64,000 nucleotides of DNA from Spongiibacter nanhainus (GTDB lineage Bacteria > Pseudomonadota > Gammaproteobacteria > Pseudomonadales > Spongiibacteraceae), in assembly GCF_016132545.1 (NCBI RefSeq), contig NZ_CP066167.1, positions 434,001-498,000 on the forward strand, given 5' to 3'. Position numbers and translations under genes: made by a program. Positions within the stretch are counted from its first letter, which is position 1. Each line of letters starts with the position of its first letter. Positions 8,363 through 17,988 of the stretch are shown here, piece after piece. The notes beneath the pieces were generated by a model, which worked only from the letters and a program-made list of their open reading frames with translations, ran no database searches and was not told the DNA's origin.

Positions 8363-8934
8363 TGAGCGATACAGTAGTTTTTCTTATAGTGGCCGCGGTG
8401 GGCGTTGTCGTACTGGTATGGTTTTACAACCGAATTGTGAGTGGCAAGAATGCCATCCAGCGCGCCTGGTCTGACGTTATCGTGCAAGAGCGGCAAAAGC
8501 TCAAGGTCATCCCAGAGTTGGAAAAAATTGTTCAAGATCATAAAGCCTACGAGTCTGGCGTTTTGGAAAAGCTAACGGAAATGCGCGTTGCGGTAACGCA
8601 ACTGGCCAGCGACCAGATCGATACGCAAGCCCTGAAAGAGGCTGAGGCTAAGACGAAATCGGCGATGTCTGGCATTCGGGTGGCGATGGAAGCTTACCCG
8701 GATCTAAAAACGGCTGGCTTGATGAACAATCTGATGCGCGAAATAGCCGATCAGCAGGACAATATTGCCGCCGCCATTCGCATTTTTAACCAAAATGTAG
8801 AGGCGTTTAATAACGCGATTGAAACCTTTCCGGGCTCAGCCGTAAATAGCCTGCTGAACAAAGAAAAGCGACAGCGCTCGTTCGATGATGAAGAGGCTGC
8901 ATCTGAAATTGCTTTCCGGCCTGGAGCGGAATAA
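8362..8934 (+). CDS. lemA: LemA family protein
   Basis: A 190-residue LemA protein. One N-terminal transmembrane helix (about residues 4-22) is followed by the family signature YNRIVSGKNAIQRAWSDVIV and a long helical domain with coiled-coil character. LemA proteins are membrane-anchored helical-bundle proteins without an established biochemical activity. It overlaps the upstream gene and is followed 54 nt later by an exported protein, forming a three-gene unit beside defence genes. Confidence 0.88.
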   Translation: MSDTVVFLIVAAVGVVVLVWFYNRIVSGKNAIQRAWSDVIVQERQKLKVIPELEKIVQDHKAYESGVLEKLTEMRVAVTQLASDQIDTQALKEAEAKTKSAMSGIRVAMEAYPDLKTAGLMNNLMREIADQQDNIAAAIRIFNQNVEAFNNAIETFPGSAVNSLLNKEKRQRSFDDEEAASEIAFRPGAE

Positions 8935-8988
8935 CGCGCGGTCATACTCCTATGAAATTTACGTTATAAACTCAAGGATGGTACCACT

Positions 8989-9618
8989 ATGAAGTTATAC
9001 ATCGTTCGAATTATTTTTCTGTTCTTTGCTTTTACCGGTGTCGCGGACGCTTTGAACTGGAAGGACTTTGTGACCGTCAATGGAAAGCCCCTATCCCAGC
9101 CCGGTGATGAGTCTGAGGTGTCAGGCGAGAAGGATGGAGAAAATGGCAAGGATCCTATCGCGGATAAGTCAACAAAACACTATTGCTATACATTGAAGTA
9201 CGAAAATCGCCCGGACAGTCGTGATCCTCGTTGGTGTATGAATATGATTCTGGAGGGGGGAGTATGGCATGATGTCCCAGATTCAGAAACGACGATTCCA
9301 GTTCGTGTAAACCTAGCCTACGTTCGTGCTAAACGGTTTTTGAAATTTGAAGATCCAGATGATCAGAAGGCAAATGCTAATAGTCGGTACAACAGCAACA
9401 CAAGTGGTTGGGACGGTATTCCAGGTACCTACTACCGTGTAAAAGGCACCTACGGCGGGCCTCGCATCAAAGATCCTATTCTTTGGCGTGCGCCATATGA
9501 GGTCGAGTTTGAAGCAGTCAATGATAACGAAACTAAAGTAATTTTAAGCTACCGAGTGTATGGGCGAGACGTTGAGCCGCGCCTGTTCCAGCAGCAGTTA
9601 ATGGATGCTTTGCGCTAG
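8989..9618 (+). CDS. exported protein of unknown function
   Basis: A 209-residue protein with a signal peptide (basic start, hydrophobic residues 5-18, likely cleavage after ADA). The mature part is Asp/Gly/Lys-rich near its N-terminus, has three Cys (in a CYTL segment and a WCMN segment, among others) and ends in a beta-rich region. The start follows AAGGATGG. It is third in the LemA operon. I do not recognise the family. Confidence 0.6.
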   Translation: MKLYIVRIIFLFFAFTGVADALNWKDFVTVNGKPLSQPGDESEVSGEKDGENGKDPIADKSTKHYCYTLKYENRPDSRDPRWCMNMILEGGVWHDVPDSETTIPVRVNLAYVRAKRFLKFEDPDDQKANANSRYNSNTSGWDGIPGTYYRVKGTYGGPRIKDPILWRAPYEVEFEAVNDNETKVILSYRVYGRDVEPRLFQQQLMDALR

Positions 9619-11882
9619 CTCTAAACATTTAGCCGGAACAAGGACGCATCATGAAATTGCTTTGGTGTGAGCATCAAATGAACCAATCGCGCGCCGTTTC
9701 TGCTTGTAGTAAATAAAGTACGAGTTCTACATAACCAAATTAAAATAGCGGTAGAGTTTCATCTGATACGGCTGCGACTCTACCACGGCTCCCTAAAATA
9801 AAAAAATTTAGTGCTCCAATAAAAGGAGCAAATTTATAACGTAAATTAGCCGGTAGTTTTGCTACCTCTCGTCAACAGCCGGGCTTAGTTTAACTAGATT
9901 TCTCGCGATGTATTTTGGTTGCCCTTGGAAAGGTGGGTCATTCGGATCCTTTCCTTCAAGCTTTTAATTTGTAATGAAATTTCATCATTCAGATCACCGC
10001 TGTATATCATCGAAGTTTCCATATTCGCATACTTCCCAGTTCGAGCAGCACTGGCCCAGTTATAGGAGCCTACGCTTAAGAAGCTATTGTCGGCCATGAT
10101 TAGCTTACTATGAACGCCGTTTACTACGTAGACATCTACGCCGATCTCACACAAGGTTTCACAATTCTGTGCAAAGAGCGACGCTTTGGACTCGTCGTAA
10201 TGATTCATTGATGTTGAATTGAAATGATAGTCAGTATAGATACTGATGCTGACCCCGCGTCGAAGGGCATCTAGGATTTCTGGGTACAAGCCCGTTTCCT
10301 TGAGGCGCTGAATGGATATCCACGGCGAGACCATATCAATTCGGGAGTTCGCCTTTCTCAATATTTGCCTAATATACTCATCATGTTCCTCTGCATTATT
10401 AATGAGCCTAGGGGTAACAGCTGACTTGAATAGATCCGGTCTTTCATCTACCGGCAATATCAATTCATTGGAATCTGAACTGAATAAATAGCGGGCCAAT
10501 ATACTCCTTGGCTTACCTCGACCCGCACTGGAGATGACGTCCATATCTCCAAACACAATAAAGCTATCCTTTGCCCTTGAGACAGCGACGTTAAGCATTG
10601 ATGGAGCCATATCAATAAAATCACCATCACTATGTCTTGAATAGACAGCAGAAAAAATAATGATCGGTCTTTCCGCCCCCTGTAGTGCGTGAACGGTTCC
10701 CACTATTAATTTGCTTTCGCCTTTGCCGGCATGAATACCGTTCTTGACGCAAGCGCGTTCTATTTTTTCCTGTTGAGATTTGAAAGGGGTAATGACGCCA
10801 ACCAAATCCTCCAGCTTTTTGTCTTGGTAATCTCCACCTTTTTTTTGGTAATAACTTTCAATATTCTCCCGATTTGCTGCAAGCCAATTGGCGATCTGAA
10901 TTGCCTCCAAAACATTATGGCGACTTCCGGTGGGAGGCGCTTCTGCAAGGCCATCAATATGAAGATAAGACATGGGGGGGAATAGAGAATCGTGAGGAGC
11001 AGAACCTCGTTTGGGTTCCAATAACCCCTGATAACAAAGGTCATTGCTAAACGAAATTATTTCGTCATAACAGCGGCGATGTTCACGCAGGAACATGCCT
11101 GGCTCAGCTTCCTTAATGTAGCAATAACGACTAGTACGTTGTGCTATACGCATTACACTTCCGTTAATTACGGAGTTCCCCGTTTTTAATGCTTCGGGGT
11201 ACTCCTCTTCGTTACTAATTACGTCATATTGGATGAGGTTCCCTGTGTCTATTGATCCCGTGAGTGATCTAATCGGCTCGATTTGGTGGATATCGCCAAT
11301 AATCAGAGCGCTTTTCGCCAAGGAAAAAGAAGCGGCAGCAACCTCTGGAGACACTTGCCCTGCTTCGTCAACGATTAGTAAATCGATTTCCCCCGCCAGA
11401 TATTCGTCACTAAATTTTTCTCCCCCTGAGTGCGCTTGATATACCATGTGGGACGGTAGTGAATGCAAGGTAGATACAATGCACGGTGTTAGCATCATCC
11501 GTCTCCGCCAGCGTGGTAGTACGGATTTTTTGCCGGTTCTCCGACTTCCTGCCCAGTCTGTGCCACCTTCTTCCTGCATTTTTCTGCACTCGATAAGCCA
11601 CTGCGCTTCCCAGTAATGCACGCTTAACTGAAAGAGCTGGAACCTGACGGACGTATCTAAAATGTTATCAATCGACGTAATGTTCGGTAAATCTGTCAAT
11701 CCGGGTGCGATATGGTTAGTTACTGAACGCCAGTTTTGCTGTGCGGTGATCCATTCTTTAATAAGAGCAGCTTTGTATTCCTTGTCTTTTTTCAGTGCTG
11801 AAAGGTCATTCTCCTTTGCCTGTATCCAAGATAGAAGCTCCTCCTCTACGTTATCTACATTCCTGATAACAGATTTACTTAA

Positions 11883-13027
11883 GGAAGCTCTGCATAACCC
11901 CCGTAATTTGAGATAATTCTGCGATCACCGATTTCAACCGGACTACTACATGAGCCAGCTTACCTTCGCCGAAGCCGAATACCGGAACAAAAAGCGTAAA
12001 ACGCGGCGGGAGCTGTTCCTGGAAAAAATGGATGGCTTGATTCCCTGGGCCAAGCTGGAGAAGAAGCTCCGCAAGTACTACCCCAAGGGTGAGAATGGAA
12101 ACCCACCTTACCCGCTCCCCATTGTGCTTCGGGTGCATTGCCTGCAATTATTTTACAACCTCAGCGATCCGGCGATGGAAGATGCGTTGTACGAGATTGA
12201 GTCTATGCGCCGCTTTGCCGGGCTGCGCCTGTCTGACCGGCTGCCAGATGAAAGCACCATTCTCCGCTTCCGTCATTTTTTAGAGCGTCACAAATTGGGC
12301 AAGGTGATCTTCGATACCGTGAGCGCCCAGTTGCGGCAGCAGGGCCTGATGATGCGTGAAGGCACCATTGTTGATGCCACGATTATCGCCGCGCCCAGCT
12401 CAACCAAGAACCAGGATGGCGAGCGAGACCCGGAGATGCACCAGACCAAGAAAGGCAATGAATGGCACTTCGGCATGAAGATGCATATTGGCGTGGATGA
12501 CCGTGACGGCTTGATTCACAGCGTCGAAACCACAGCCGCGAATGTGCATGACCTCAATGCGGCAGATCAGCTTCTACATGGAGAAGAACAGCGGGTCTGG
12601 GGTGATGCGGGTTATACCGGTATCCATAAGCGAGATGAATTTAAAGATCGGGATGTCGATTGGCGCATCGCGCTACGCCCCGGCACCCGGAGCAAGCTGG
12701 CTGACCAGCTACAGGAAATGCTGGAGGAGATAAAGGCCAGCGTTCGTGCGAAGGTTGAGCATCCGTTCCGAACGATCAAGCAGCAGTTTGGTTATGGGAA
12801 GGTGCGCTACCGCGGACTGGCGAAAAATACCAATCGCCTGTATGTCCTATCGGCATTTACCAACCTGCTGAGAGCGGAGAAATACTTGCCTTCGTAGGGA
12901 AGGTGCGTCTGTAGCCAGCCAAATGGCTGACTACAGACAAGGCGAAGCAGCGAATGGCGTTGTTTTGCGCATATGGCGCGGAAAAACGACCATATTTTAT
13001 GAATGCGGGAAGTTGTGCAGAGCTTCC
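11883..13027 (+). mobile_element. IS5-family element, copy 2, complete, with TTAA duplication
   Basis: A 1,145-bp element. The left terminus GGAAGCTCTGCATAAC matches the reverse complement of the right end with one mismatch. It is flanked by TTAA at 11879-11882 and 13028-13031, fitting the YTAR target of IS5. It lies antisense within the helicase-PLD gene and its insertion point is exact. Confidence 0.95.
11950..12897 (+). CDS. IS5-family transposase, copy 2
   Basis: A 315-residue intact transposase almost identical to the copy at 5809. The DDE core residues lie in DATIIAAPSS, WGDAGYTG and the VEHPFRTIKQQFG helix. The complete termini and target duplication suggest a recent, potentially active insertion. 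Confidence 0.93.
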   Translation: MSQLTFAEAEYRNKKRKTRRELFLEKMDGLIPWAKLEKKLRKYYPKGENGNPPYPLPIVLRVHCLQLFYNLSDPAMEDALYEIESMRRFAGLRLSDRLPDESTILRFRHFLERHKLGKVIFDTVSAQLRQQGLMMREGTIVDATIIAAPSSTKNQDGERDPEMHQTKKGNEWHFGMKMHIGVDDRDGLIHSVETTAANVHDLNAADQLLHGEEQRVWGDAGYTGIHKRDEFKDRDVDWRIALRPGTRSKLADQLQEMLEEIKASVRAKVEHPFRTIKQQFGYGKVRYRGLAKNTNRLYVLSAFTNLLRAEKYLPS

Positions 13028-14751
13028 TTAAATCGCTAAACTTAGTTTCGATAAACACATTTCTAAGTAGGAGTAATTTGCGAGCAACAGGTGGGAGCCA
13101 ACGAAAAATCAGATAAAAAACTGGTTCTTTCGATAAAAACATTCGCCAAGACTTCTGGTCTGACCTAACATCGCGCAGCATTTTTTCAGCCGCTTCCAGG
13201 TTCTGCGTGACCTGAAGATAGCTATTTTTTGGGTCTTCACCCATGGCCTCCAAACATCGATTATGCGCTGTAGACAATGTTTCCCAAGCGTTTTTTATCT
13301 GCAATAGCGTGTCTTGAAGATCAAGCATGCTTTGGTGCAAAGTTTTTTGTATAATCTCGATTGAATCTAGGTTGGTATTTTTAAACGCGGCCTTAGCCTT
13401 TCTGATAAATATTGACTCAGATCGATCAATAAATTCAGATTGCTCCATCGATTCATAGAAGCTTTTCGTTTGATAAAGCGGTGATGCCTCGCTCTCTTTG
13501 CTGGCAGCAGGGAAATAACCGCCATAACTTTTTAGTTCTGGGATCCAACGTCCGCTAAATAATGAATCGTTCTCTTCGAAGTCCTTTCCAAAAGCAGCAA
13601 TAATATTTGTTACCGCCTGATTATTGGTCGATGCTGCGATAATAATTGGTGGGTCGGCTTTTTTCAGAGCTGCTTTAATCCATAAGGAGGCCACAGCAGA
13701 AAGTACGAATGTGGTTTTACCTGTGCCTGGCGGACCATTAACTGCGAGAATTTCTCCCTCCTTCATATGGAGCATATGCGCCAATGCATCTTTTTGCGCT
13801 TTTGCTAAAGGGAAATTACTATTTGAGTGCCCTAGTCTGCAAGAAATAGATTTTTCTTGATCTAAACGCGGAAGAAACTTAGTAACCTTTCCAAGAGCAA
13901 AGTTCTCTAACAGAGGAAAATTCTCGTTCTTGGTTTGCAGCCAATCATATAATCGCAAGATATTTCGACTTGTATTTATCGCGTCATCGGTTTTGATCAG
14001 ATAGGTTTTCTTGTTTTTTTCTGGCAAATATCCGGCGGAAAGTTTTAATTTTGTCTCGTCGCTATTTAATGCTGTGAACAATGTTTGGGCGAGTTTATAG
14101 TACTGCTCCCATTCCTGATATTGCTTGCCGGGAATCAGTTCGTTTTCAGCGAGCGCTTGTGCTTCCTGCTCATTAAAAACCTGTATTTCATTCTGAGTTT
14201 GAAATGCATCCAGATCGTCAACGCTATACAAAGTAAATTTGTCATCGTCTTGGGGGGATAACAAATCCCTAGGGACAGTCGGTTTACCTGCTGGGTAAAA
14301 TTTACCATTTCGGCTTATCCATACATGGCAGATTATTGGGCTCAGCACATCAGGTCTGGAGCTTGTGTGTTTCTGGCCATGTTCATATTTGCTTATATAT
14401 ATTACGGGCCGTATAAGAGCCTTAATGATCCGAGTCTTTTCAGGCTCACCCGCGAAAAGAATTTTTAAGTTTTCTTTGTTAAGTTCCGAGTTGGCGTCAT
14501 TTTGTAACGTCCCCTGTTGAAATTGAGCAACGTTAACAGAGATGTGAGACCTAAGATTTTTTTTGTTTATTGCGCCTCTTCCTGCTTCGGCATCTGCGAG
14601 TGAGTTGCGCCAGTAACGAAGCCAGTTTTTCGTGTTCCCTGATTTGTGCATACAAAATTCCATTTCATTTTTCAACTGAAAAGGTTTTAAACCTTAAAAA
14701 ATATGACACTCCGCGCCTCAAGGAGTAGCTCCTTCCAAAGAAGAAGCGTAT

Positions 14752-15861
14752 TCATTCCAAGCTAACCAAAACATAGCTTGTGCTTCTACCGCCAGCTGGC
14801 TCCTTCTCTAGCAACCCACGCGTCATAAGATCATTAATATCCCGAGTAGCAGTATCCTGCGAGCATTTGCAGATTTTTGCCCACTTGGAAGAGGTCAACT
14901 TACCCTCAAACCCATCCAGCAGGCTATTCAACATTTTCTGCTGCCGTGAATTAAAATTCTGGTCCGCATTACTGGTCCAGAACTTGGCTTTGGCCATCAC
15001 TTTTCCTGTGATGATCTCCGCACCATCAATGGCTCCCTCAAAGGCCTCCAGGAACCACGACAGCCAAGGCGTGATATTCAAACTGCCCTTTTGGGTTTTC
15101 TCCAGAATATCGTAATAGGATTTATGCTGCCGCTGTATTTCGGCTGACATACTGTAAAATCGGTGTGGACTGCCCTCAGCCCGGGCCAGCAGCATATCTG
15201 CCTGCGCGCGAGCTGTCCGCCCATTACCATCTTCGAAGGGGTGGATCGTGACAAACCAAAGGTGGGCTATACCCGCCTTAAGATTGAGGTCACCTTTAAA
15301 TGGAGCGTCGAACCATTCGAGGAATCGCGCCATTTCTTGTGGTATCCGTCCGGCATCTGGCGCTTCAAAGTGTATTGTTTCCCGGCCTATTGGACCGGAT
15401 ACAACCTGCATGGGACCAGCTTCCGCTTTACGCCAGTCTCCAACCGTGATTTTGTGCATGCCGCTACGTCCGGTGGGAAACAGCGCCGCATGCCAGGAAC
15501 ACAGGCGCTCACTGGTGAGCGGCTTATCGAAGTACCGGGTAGCATCCAGCATCATTTCCACCACGCCTTCGACAGCGTGATCAGCTTTGACCAGACCTGG
15601 AATATCCATTCCCAGATGCCGGGCAATAGAGGAGCGTACCTGCTGCTTGTCGAGGATTTCTCCTTCGATTTCGCTGGTCCGCAGTACATCTTCGGTCAGC
15701 GTGTAGAGCTCAGCCTCTTGCTGCAATTCAAAACCGAGGGATTCCATCCTCCCGAGCAGACGCCCCTGCTTGCGGGAAACAGCAGGTACCCGCTCCGCGA
15801 TGATTGCTTCATCGAAGCTGAAGTTGGGCCAGTCGGGAAGTTCGTGGATATACCTTGCCAT
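14752..15861 (-). CDS. fic: Fic family AMP transferase
   Basis: A 369-residue protein with an N-terminal DUF4172-like region, a central Fic core and a C-terminal winged helix. The catalytic motif HPFEDGNGRTAR (residues 207-218) is complete, so it should transfer AMP to a hydroxyl group on a target protein. The inhibitory motif TSEIEG at residues 62-67 fits [S/T]xxxE[G/N], placing it among Fic proteins with an N-terminal self-blocking helix. The ATG at 15861 follows GGAG. It lies 76 bp upstream of the split helicase-PLD gene. A decayed paralogue sits at 56520-57461. Repeats overlapping its start hint at autoregulation by the winged helix. Confidence 0.9.
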   Translation of the reverse strand: MARYIHELPDWPNFSFDEAIIAERVPAVSRKQGRLLGRMESLGFELQQEAELYTLTEDVLRTSEIEGEILDKQQVRSSIARHLGMDIPGLVKADHAVEGVVEMMLDATRYFDKPLTSERLCSWHAALFPTGRSGMHKITVGDWRKAEAGPMQVVSGPIGRETIHFEAPDAGRIPQEMARFLEWFDAPFKGDLNLKAGIAHLWFVTIHPFEDGNGRTARAQADMLLARAEGSPHRFYSMSAEIQRQHKSYYDILEKTQKGSLNITPWLSWFLEAFEGAIDGAEIITGKVMAKAKFWTSNADQNFNSRQQKMLNSLLDGFEGKLTSSKWAKICKCSQDTATRDINDLMTRGLLEKEPAGGRSTSYVLVSLE

Positions 15862-15940
15862 AATCTCCGCACCTTTTGCTGGGATTATGGCGATTAATCT
15901 CCGCATCCGCAATGCTATTATCCGCACTGTGTGCGGAGAA
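15859..15940 (-). promoter_or_regulatory. repeated operator-like motif upstream of fic
   Basis: TAATCTCCGC occurs at 15861-15870 and 15895-15904 on the plus strand, with a close relative (TATTATCCGC) at 15916-15925. The third copy forms a perfect palindrome with its right neighbour, TCCGCAC-TGT-GTGCGGA (15921-15937). The first copy covers the fic start codon. Fic proteins of this type often carry a DNA-binding C-terminus, so autorepression is plausible. Confidence 0.5.
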
Positions 15941-15969
15941 AACTGTGATTCATCCCCGCAAGGCAAGTA

Positions 15970-16140
15970 CGCCCATCAAAGCCACACGTAATGCTACCCC
16001 AGGTTCAGTGGTAGATTTGTGGGGGCACATGTTCTCTGCTTCGCCAAACTATACCCAACACAACGGCCACCTCGGGAATTTTGCATTTAAAAAAACAGTG
16101 GCTTAAGGTTTTTTTGGATTTCTCATAACCTCAATCTCTA
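15970..16140. repeat. direct repeat block A (paired with 57480-57640)
   Basis: This stretch downstream of block coordinates shared by both Fic loci is recognisably the same as 57480-57640: common landmarks are GATTTGTGGGGGCACATG, CCAAACTATACCCA and GGATTTCTCATAACC. Both copies lie in the same orientation about 41.5 kb apart. Confidence 0.7.
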
Positions 16141-16434
16141 AGGAGTGGCCTTGAACCCCCATAGTGAACTCGACCTGCCTGATAAAATTACTTTGTTCAT
16201 AGAGAAGAAATGAGCCGCCACATTCGTCAAATATCCAGATTTCTATGCCGTCTGGCAATTCGGGCAGGGCAATTGTTTGGAGGGTATTACCTGGAGTGAG
16301 GGTGATAAGGCGATCAATAATGACGTCTTGATTTGCACGGCAAATGGGGGCGCTGCAAATTCTGAGGCCCGGCAAACATCCAAGTGTTTCCGTTCTGCTT
16401 CCGCCTCATCAGTATTTCGACAGAACTCGATCAA
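16103..16434 (-). pseudogene. frameshifted gene of unknown function
   Basis: Two overlapping minus-strand frames look like parts of one protein: an N-terminal piece (about 16434 to 16320, starting IEFCRNTDEAEAER) and a C-terminal piece (about 16320 to 16103, ending EVMRNPKKP). The switch near 16310-16340 looks like an indel. The last codons recur at 57620-57640 beside the decayed Fic locus, so it is part of the duplicated module. No family was recognised. Confidence 0.4.
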
Positions 16435-16828
16435 GAGGCGTCTACCAAATGGGGGAAGGTTCCCGGCGCTAGTTGGAATATCTCAAAATTACCGAGGCTC
16501 CCAGAATGGCGGCCATTGAATGGGAGGTTTAACTCATTTTTTATAGGGTAGTCAGGGCAGGGTCTAACTTATCGGAACAATCGGTCAAGGATTTTAGGGG
16601 CAGGTAGGGTGTATTAGAATGTCATGCAGATCCGCCCATGGCCTAGGCATTCCTGGAGAAGTTGAAGGGATACAGCTATTTTCTGTTCGGGCGCTAGTGC
16701 GTCAAAAATTTATGGTCGCAGTTCGCCGATAAATTTTGGACGCGGCTGTGACATCTTGGCGGCAACCTCACTGGCGCCGAGATCTGAGGTAGAATGCAAC
16801 GTTGTAACCCAAGAGGCCTCTCTGCTTT
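16435..16828. other. intergenic region with an inverted repeat
   Basis: No gene was found. GCGTCAAAAATTTAT (16699-16713) and ATAAATTTTGGACGC (16729-16743) are inverted repeats with one mismatch, about 85 bp upstream of the AraC gene at 16829, and could be its operator. Confidence 0.4.
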
Positions 16829-17842
16829 ATGCCCTACCCAGACCCCAACTGGAGTGTATATACAACGCTAGCCAACGCTGTGGTGCGTGCAGGGCGCTGT
16901 TTGGGGGCGCCAGTCGACAGTCTGCTGATCAAGGCGGATATTGATAAGAAGATACTCGCCAACCCCGACCACAGGTTGCCGGTAGAAAAAGTTTTGCAGC
17001 TTTATGAGTTGGTGGCCCACTACAGTGACACCCCGGATATTGGTCTCTACACTGGGCGGATAAGCTACCTCGACGGACTTAACCTGCAGCTTTATATGTC
17101 TACAATCTGTCGAACCTTTCGGGAATATTTGAATCTTATGCCCAGTGTTTTGCGCTTTACCGGTGATATCGGTGAGGTGCGAATACGGGGTGAGAAAGCA
17201 CATATCCGGTTGGAATGGTATCCGCTGTGGACTGAGACAACGAAACAGCGCTATCTCAGCGATGAAATGCTGACGCTATCAGCGATGATTGTAAATTCGC
17301 TCTGTGTACTGCCCATTCCCGTACGCCGGGCCAAGTTCACCTATCGGCGGCCTGCTAAAACCGAATTGCTGGTAAACGCTTTTGGCGAGAACCTCTCTTT
17401 TGCTGAGCCTGTAAGTTGCCTCTACTTTGACCGTGAGAGCTTGGATTACCCTCTAGTGCGCGTAAGCGGAGGTGTCACGGCTACCCTAGGGAGACCGGTA
17501 GAGCATCTTTTTGGCGACGGCCGGGGCCGAGACGAATTTCTGGAACAGCTGCGCGAAACCATAGTGCGCTTGCTGCCGGAGGGTGAACTCAGTATTGATC
17601 ACGTGGCCAGTCATTTGAATGTGTCCAAGCGAACCCTGCAACGGCGTTTGTCCGAACGCGATACACAATTTCAAACCTTATTGCAGAAGGTCAGGGGTGA
17701 GCTGGCTATCCGCTACCTGTCGGACGGGCGACTGACAGTGACCGAAATCGCCTTTCTGCTGGGTTACCGCGACCAAGGTTCTTTCTCCTCGGCCTTCAAG
17801 CAGTGGCATGGCATCTCGCCGCGCGAGTATCGTCGACGTTAA
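16829..17842 (+). CDS. AraC-family regulator (Arabinose_bd type) of the Atu-like operon
   Basis: A 337-residue regulator of the OruR/ArgR-like AraC subgroup: a long N-terminal effector domain (residues 1-215) and two helix-turn-helix motifs at the C-terminus (LSIDHVASHLNVSKRTLQRR, then VTEIAFLLGYRDQGSFSSAF), ending in the usual FKQWHGISPREYRRR. It lies 146 bp upstream of, and codirectional with, the AtuD-like gene, so it is the likely local activator. The inducer is unknown; an acyl-CoA or isoprenoid acid would fit. Confidence 0.88.
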   Translation: MPYPDPNWSVYTTLANAVVRAGRCLGAPVDSLLIKADIDKKILANPDHRLPVEKVLQLYELVAHYSDTPDIGLYTGRISYLDGLNLQLYMSTICRTFREYLNLMPSVLRFTGDIGEVRIRGEKAHIRLEWYPLWTETTKQRYLSDEMLTLSAMIVNSLCVLPIPVRRAKFTYRRPAKTELLVNAFGENLSFAEPVSCLYFDRESLDYPLVRVSGGVTATLGRPVEHLFGDGRGRDEFLEQLRETIVRLLPEGELSIDHVASHLNVSKRTLQRRLSERDTQFQTLLQKVRGELAIRYLSDGRLTVTEIAFLLGYRDQGSFSSAFKQWHGISPREYRRR

Positions 17843-17988
17843 TTACCCCCTGGCTTCGTGCGCTGGCACCATTGCCTATATGACTGGCGCTATTTCCCGG
17901 GCGCCCGCCCATGCTTTCGATAAACTGGTGACCAAGTGGTGGCTTTGGTTGCCTATTGAACGTATTAGGATTATTGCGGGAGCACTCC

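Larger units (their letters stand above)
9894..14675 (-). pseudogene. helicase-PLD defence gene (Mokosh type II-like) split by IS5
   Basis: Two minus-strand frames (14675 to 13028 and 11878 to 9894) are halves of one gene. Removing the IS5 element and one TTAA copy restores a continuous 1,210-codon frame. The N-terminal half has a helicase-type Walker A (GPPGTGKTT). The C-terminal half has Walker B DEAG, superfamily 1 motifs (ALQGAERP, AVSRAKDSF) and a phospholipase D motif (HSKLIMAD, then FLSVGSYNW). A COG1112-type helicase fused to a C-terminal PLD nuclease is the plan of MkoC from type II Mokosh anti-phage systems. The gene is currently interrupted. The family name is my inference from domain order and size. 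Confidence 0.75.

Noticed and set aside
5802-13027. Composite transposon formed by the two IS5 copies around the LemA operon
   Set aside because: Copy 1 lacks its left end, and each copy has its own, different target sequence (CTAA and TTAA), as expected for independent insertions.
15163-15897. 244-codon plus-strand frame
   Set aside because: Antisense to the Fic gene, whose catalytic motif and domain order are clear; the plus-strand frame has no domain.
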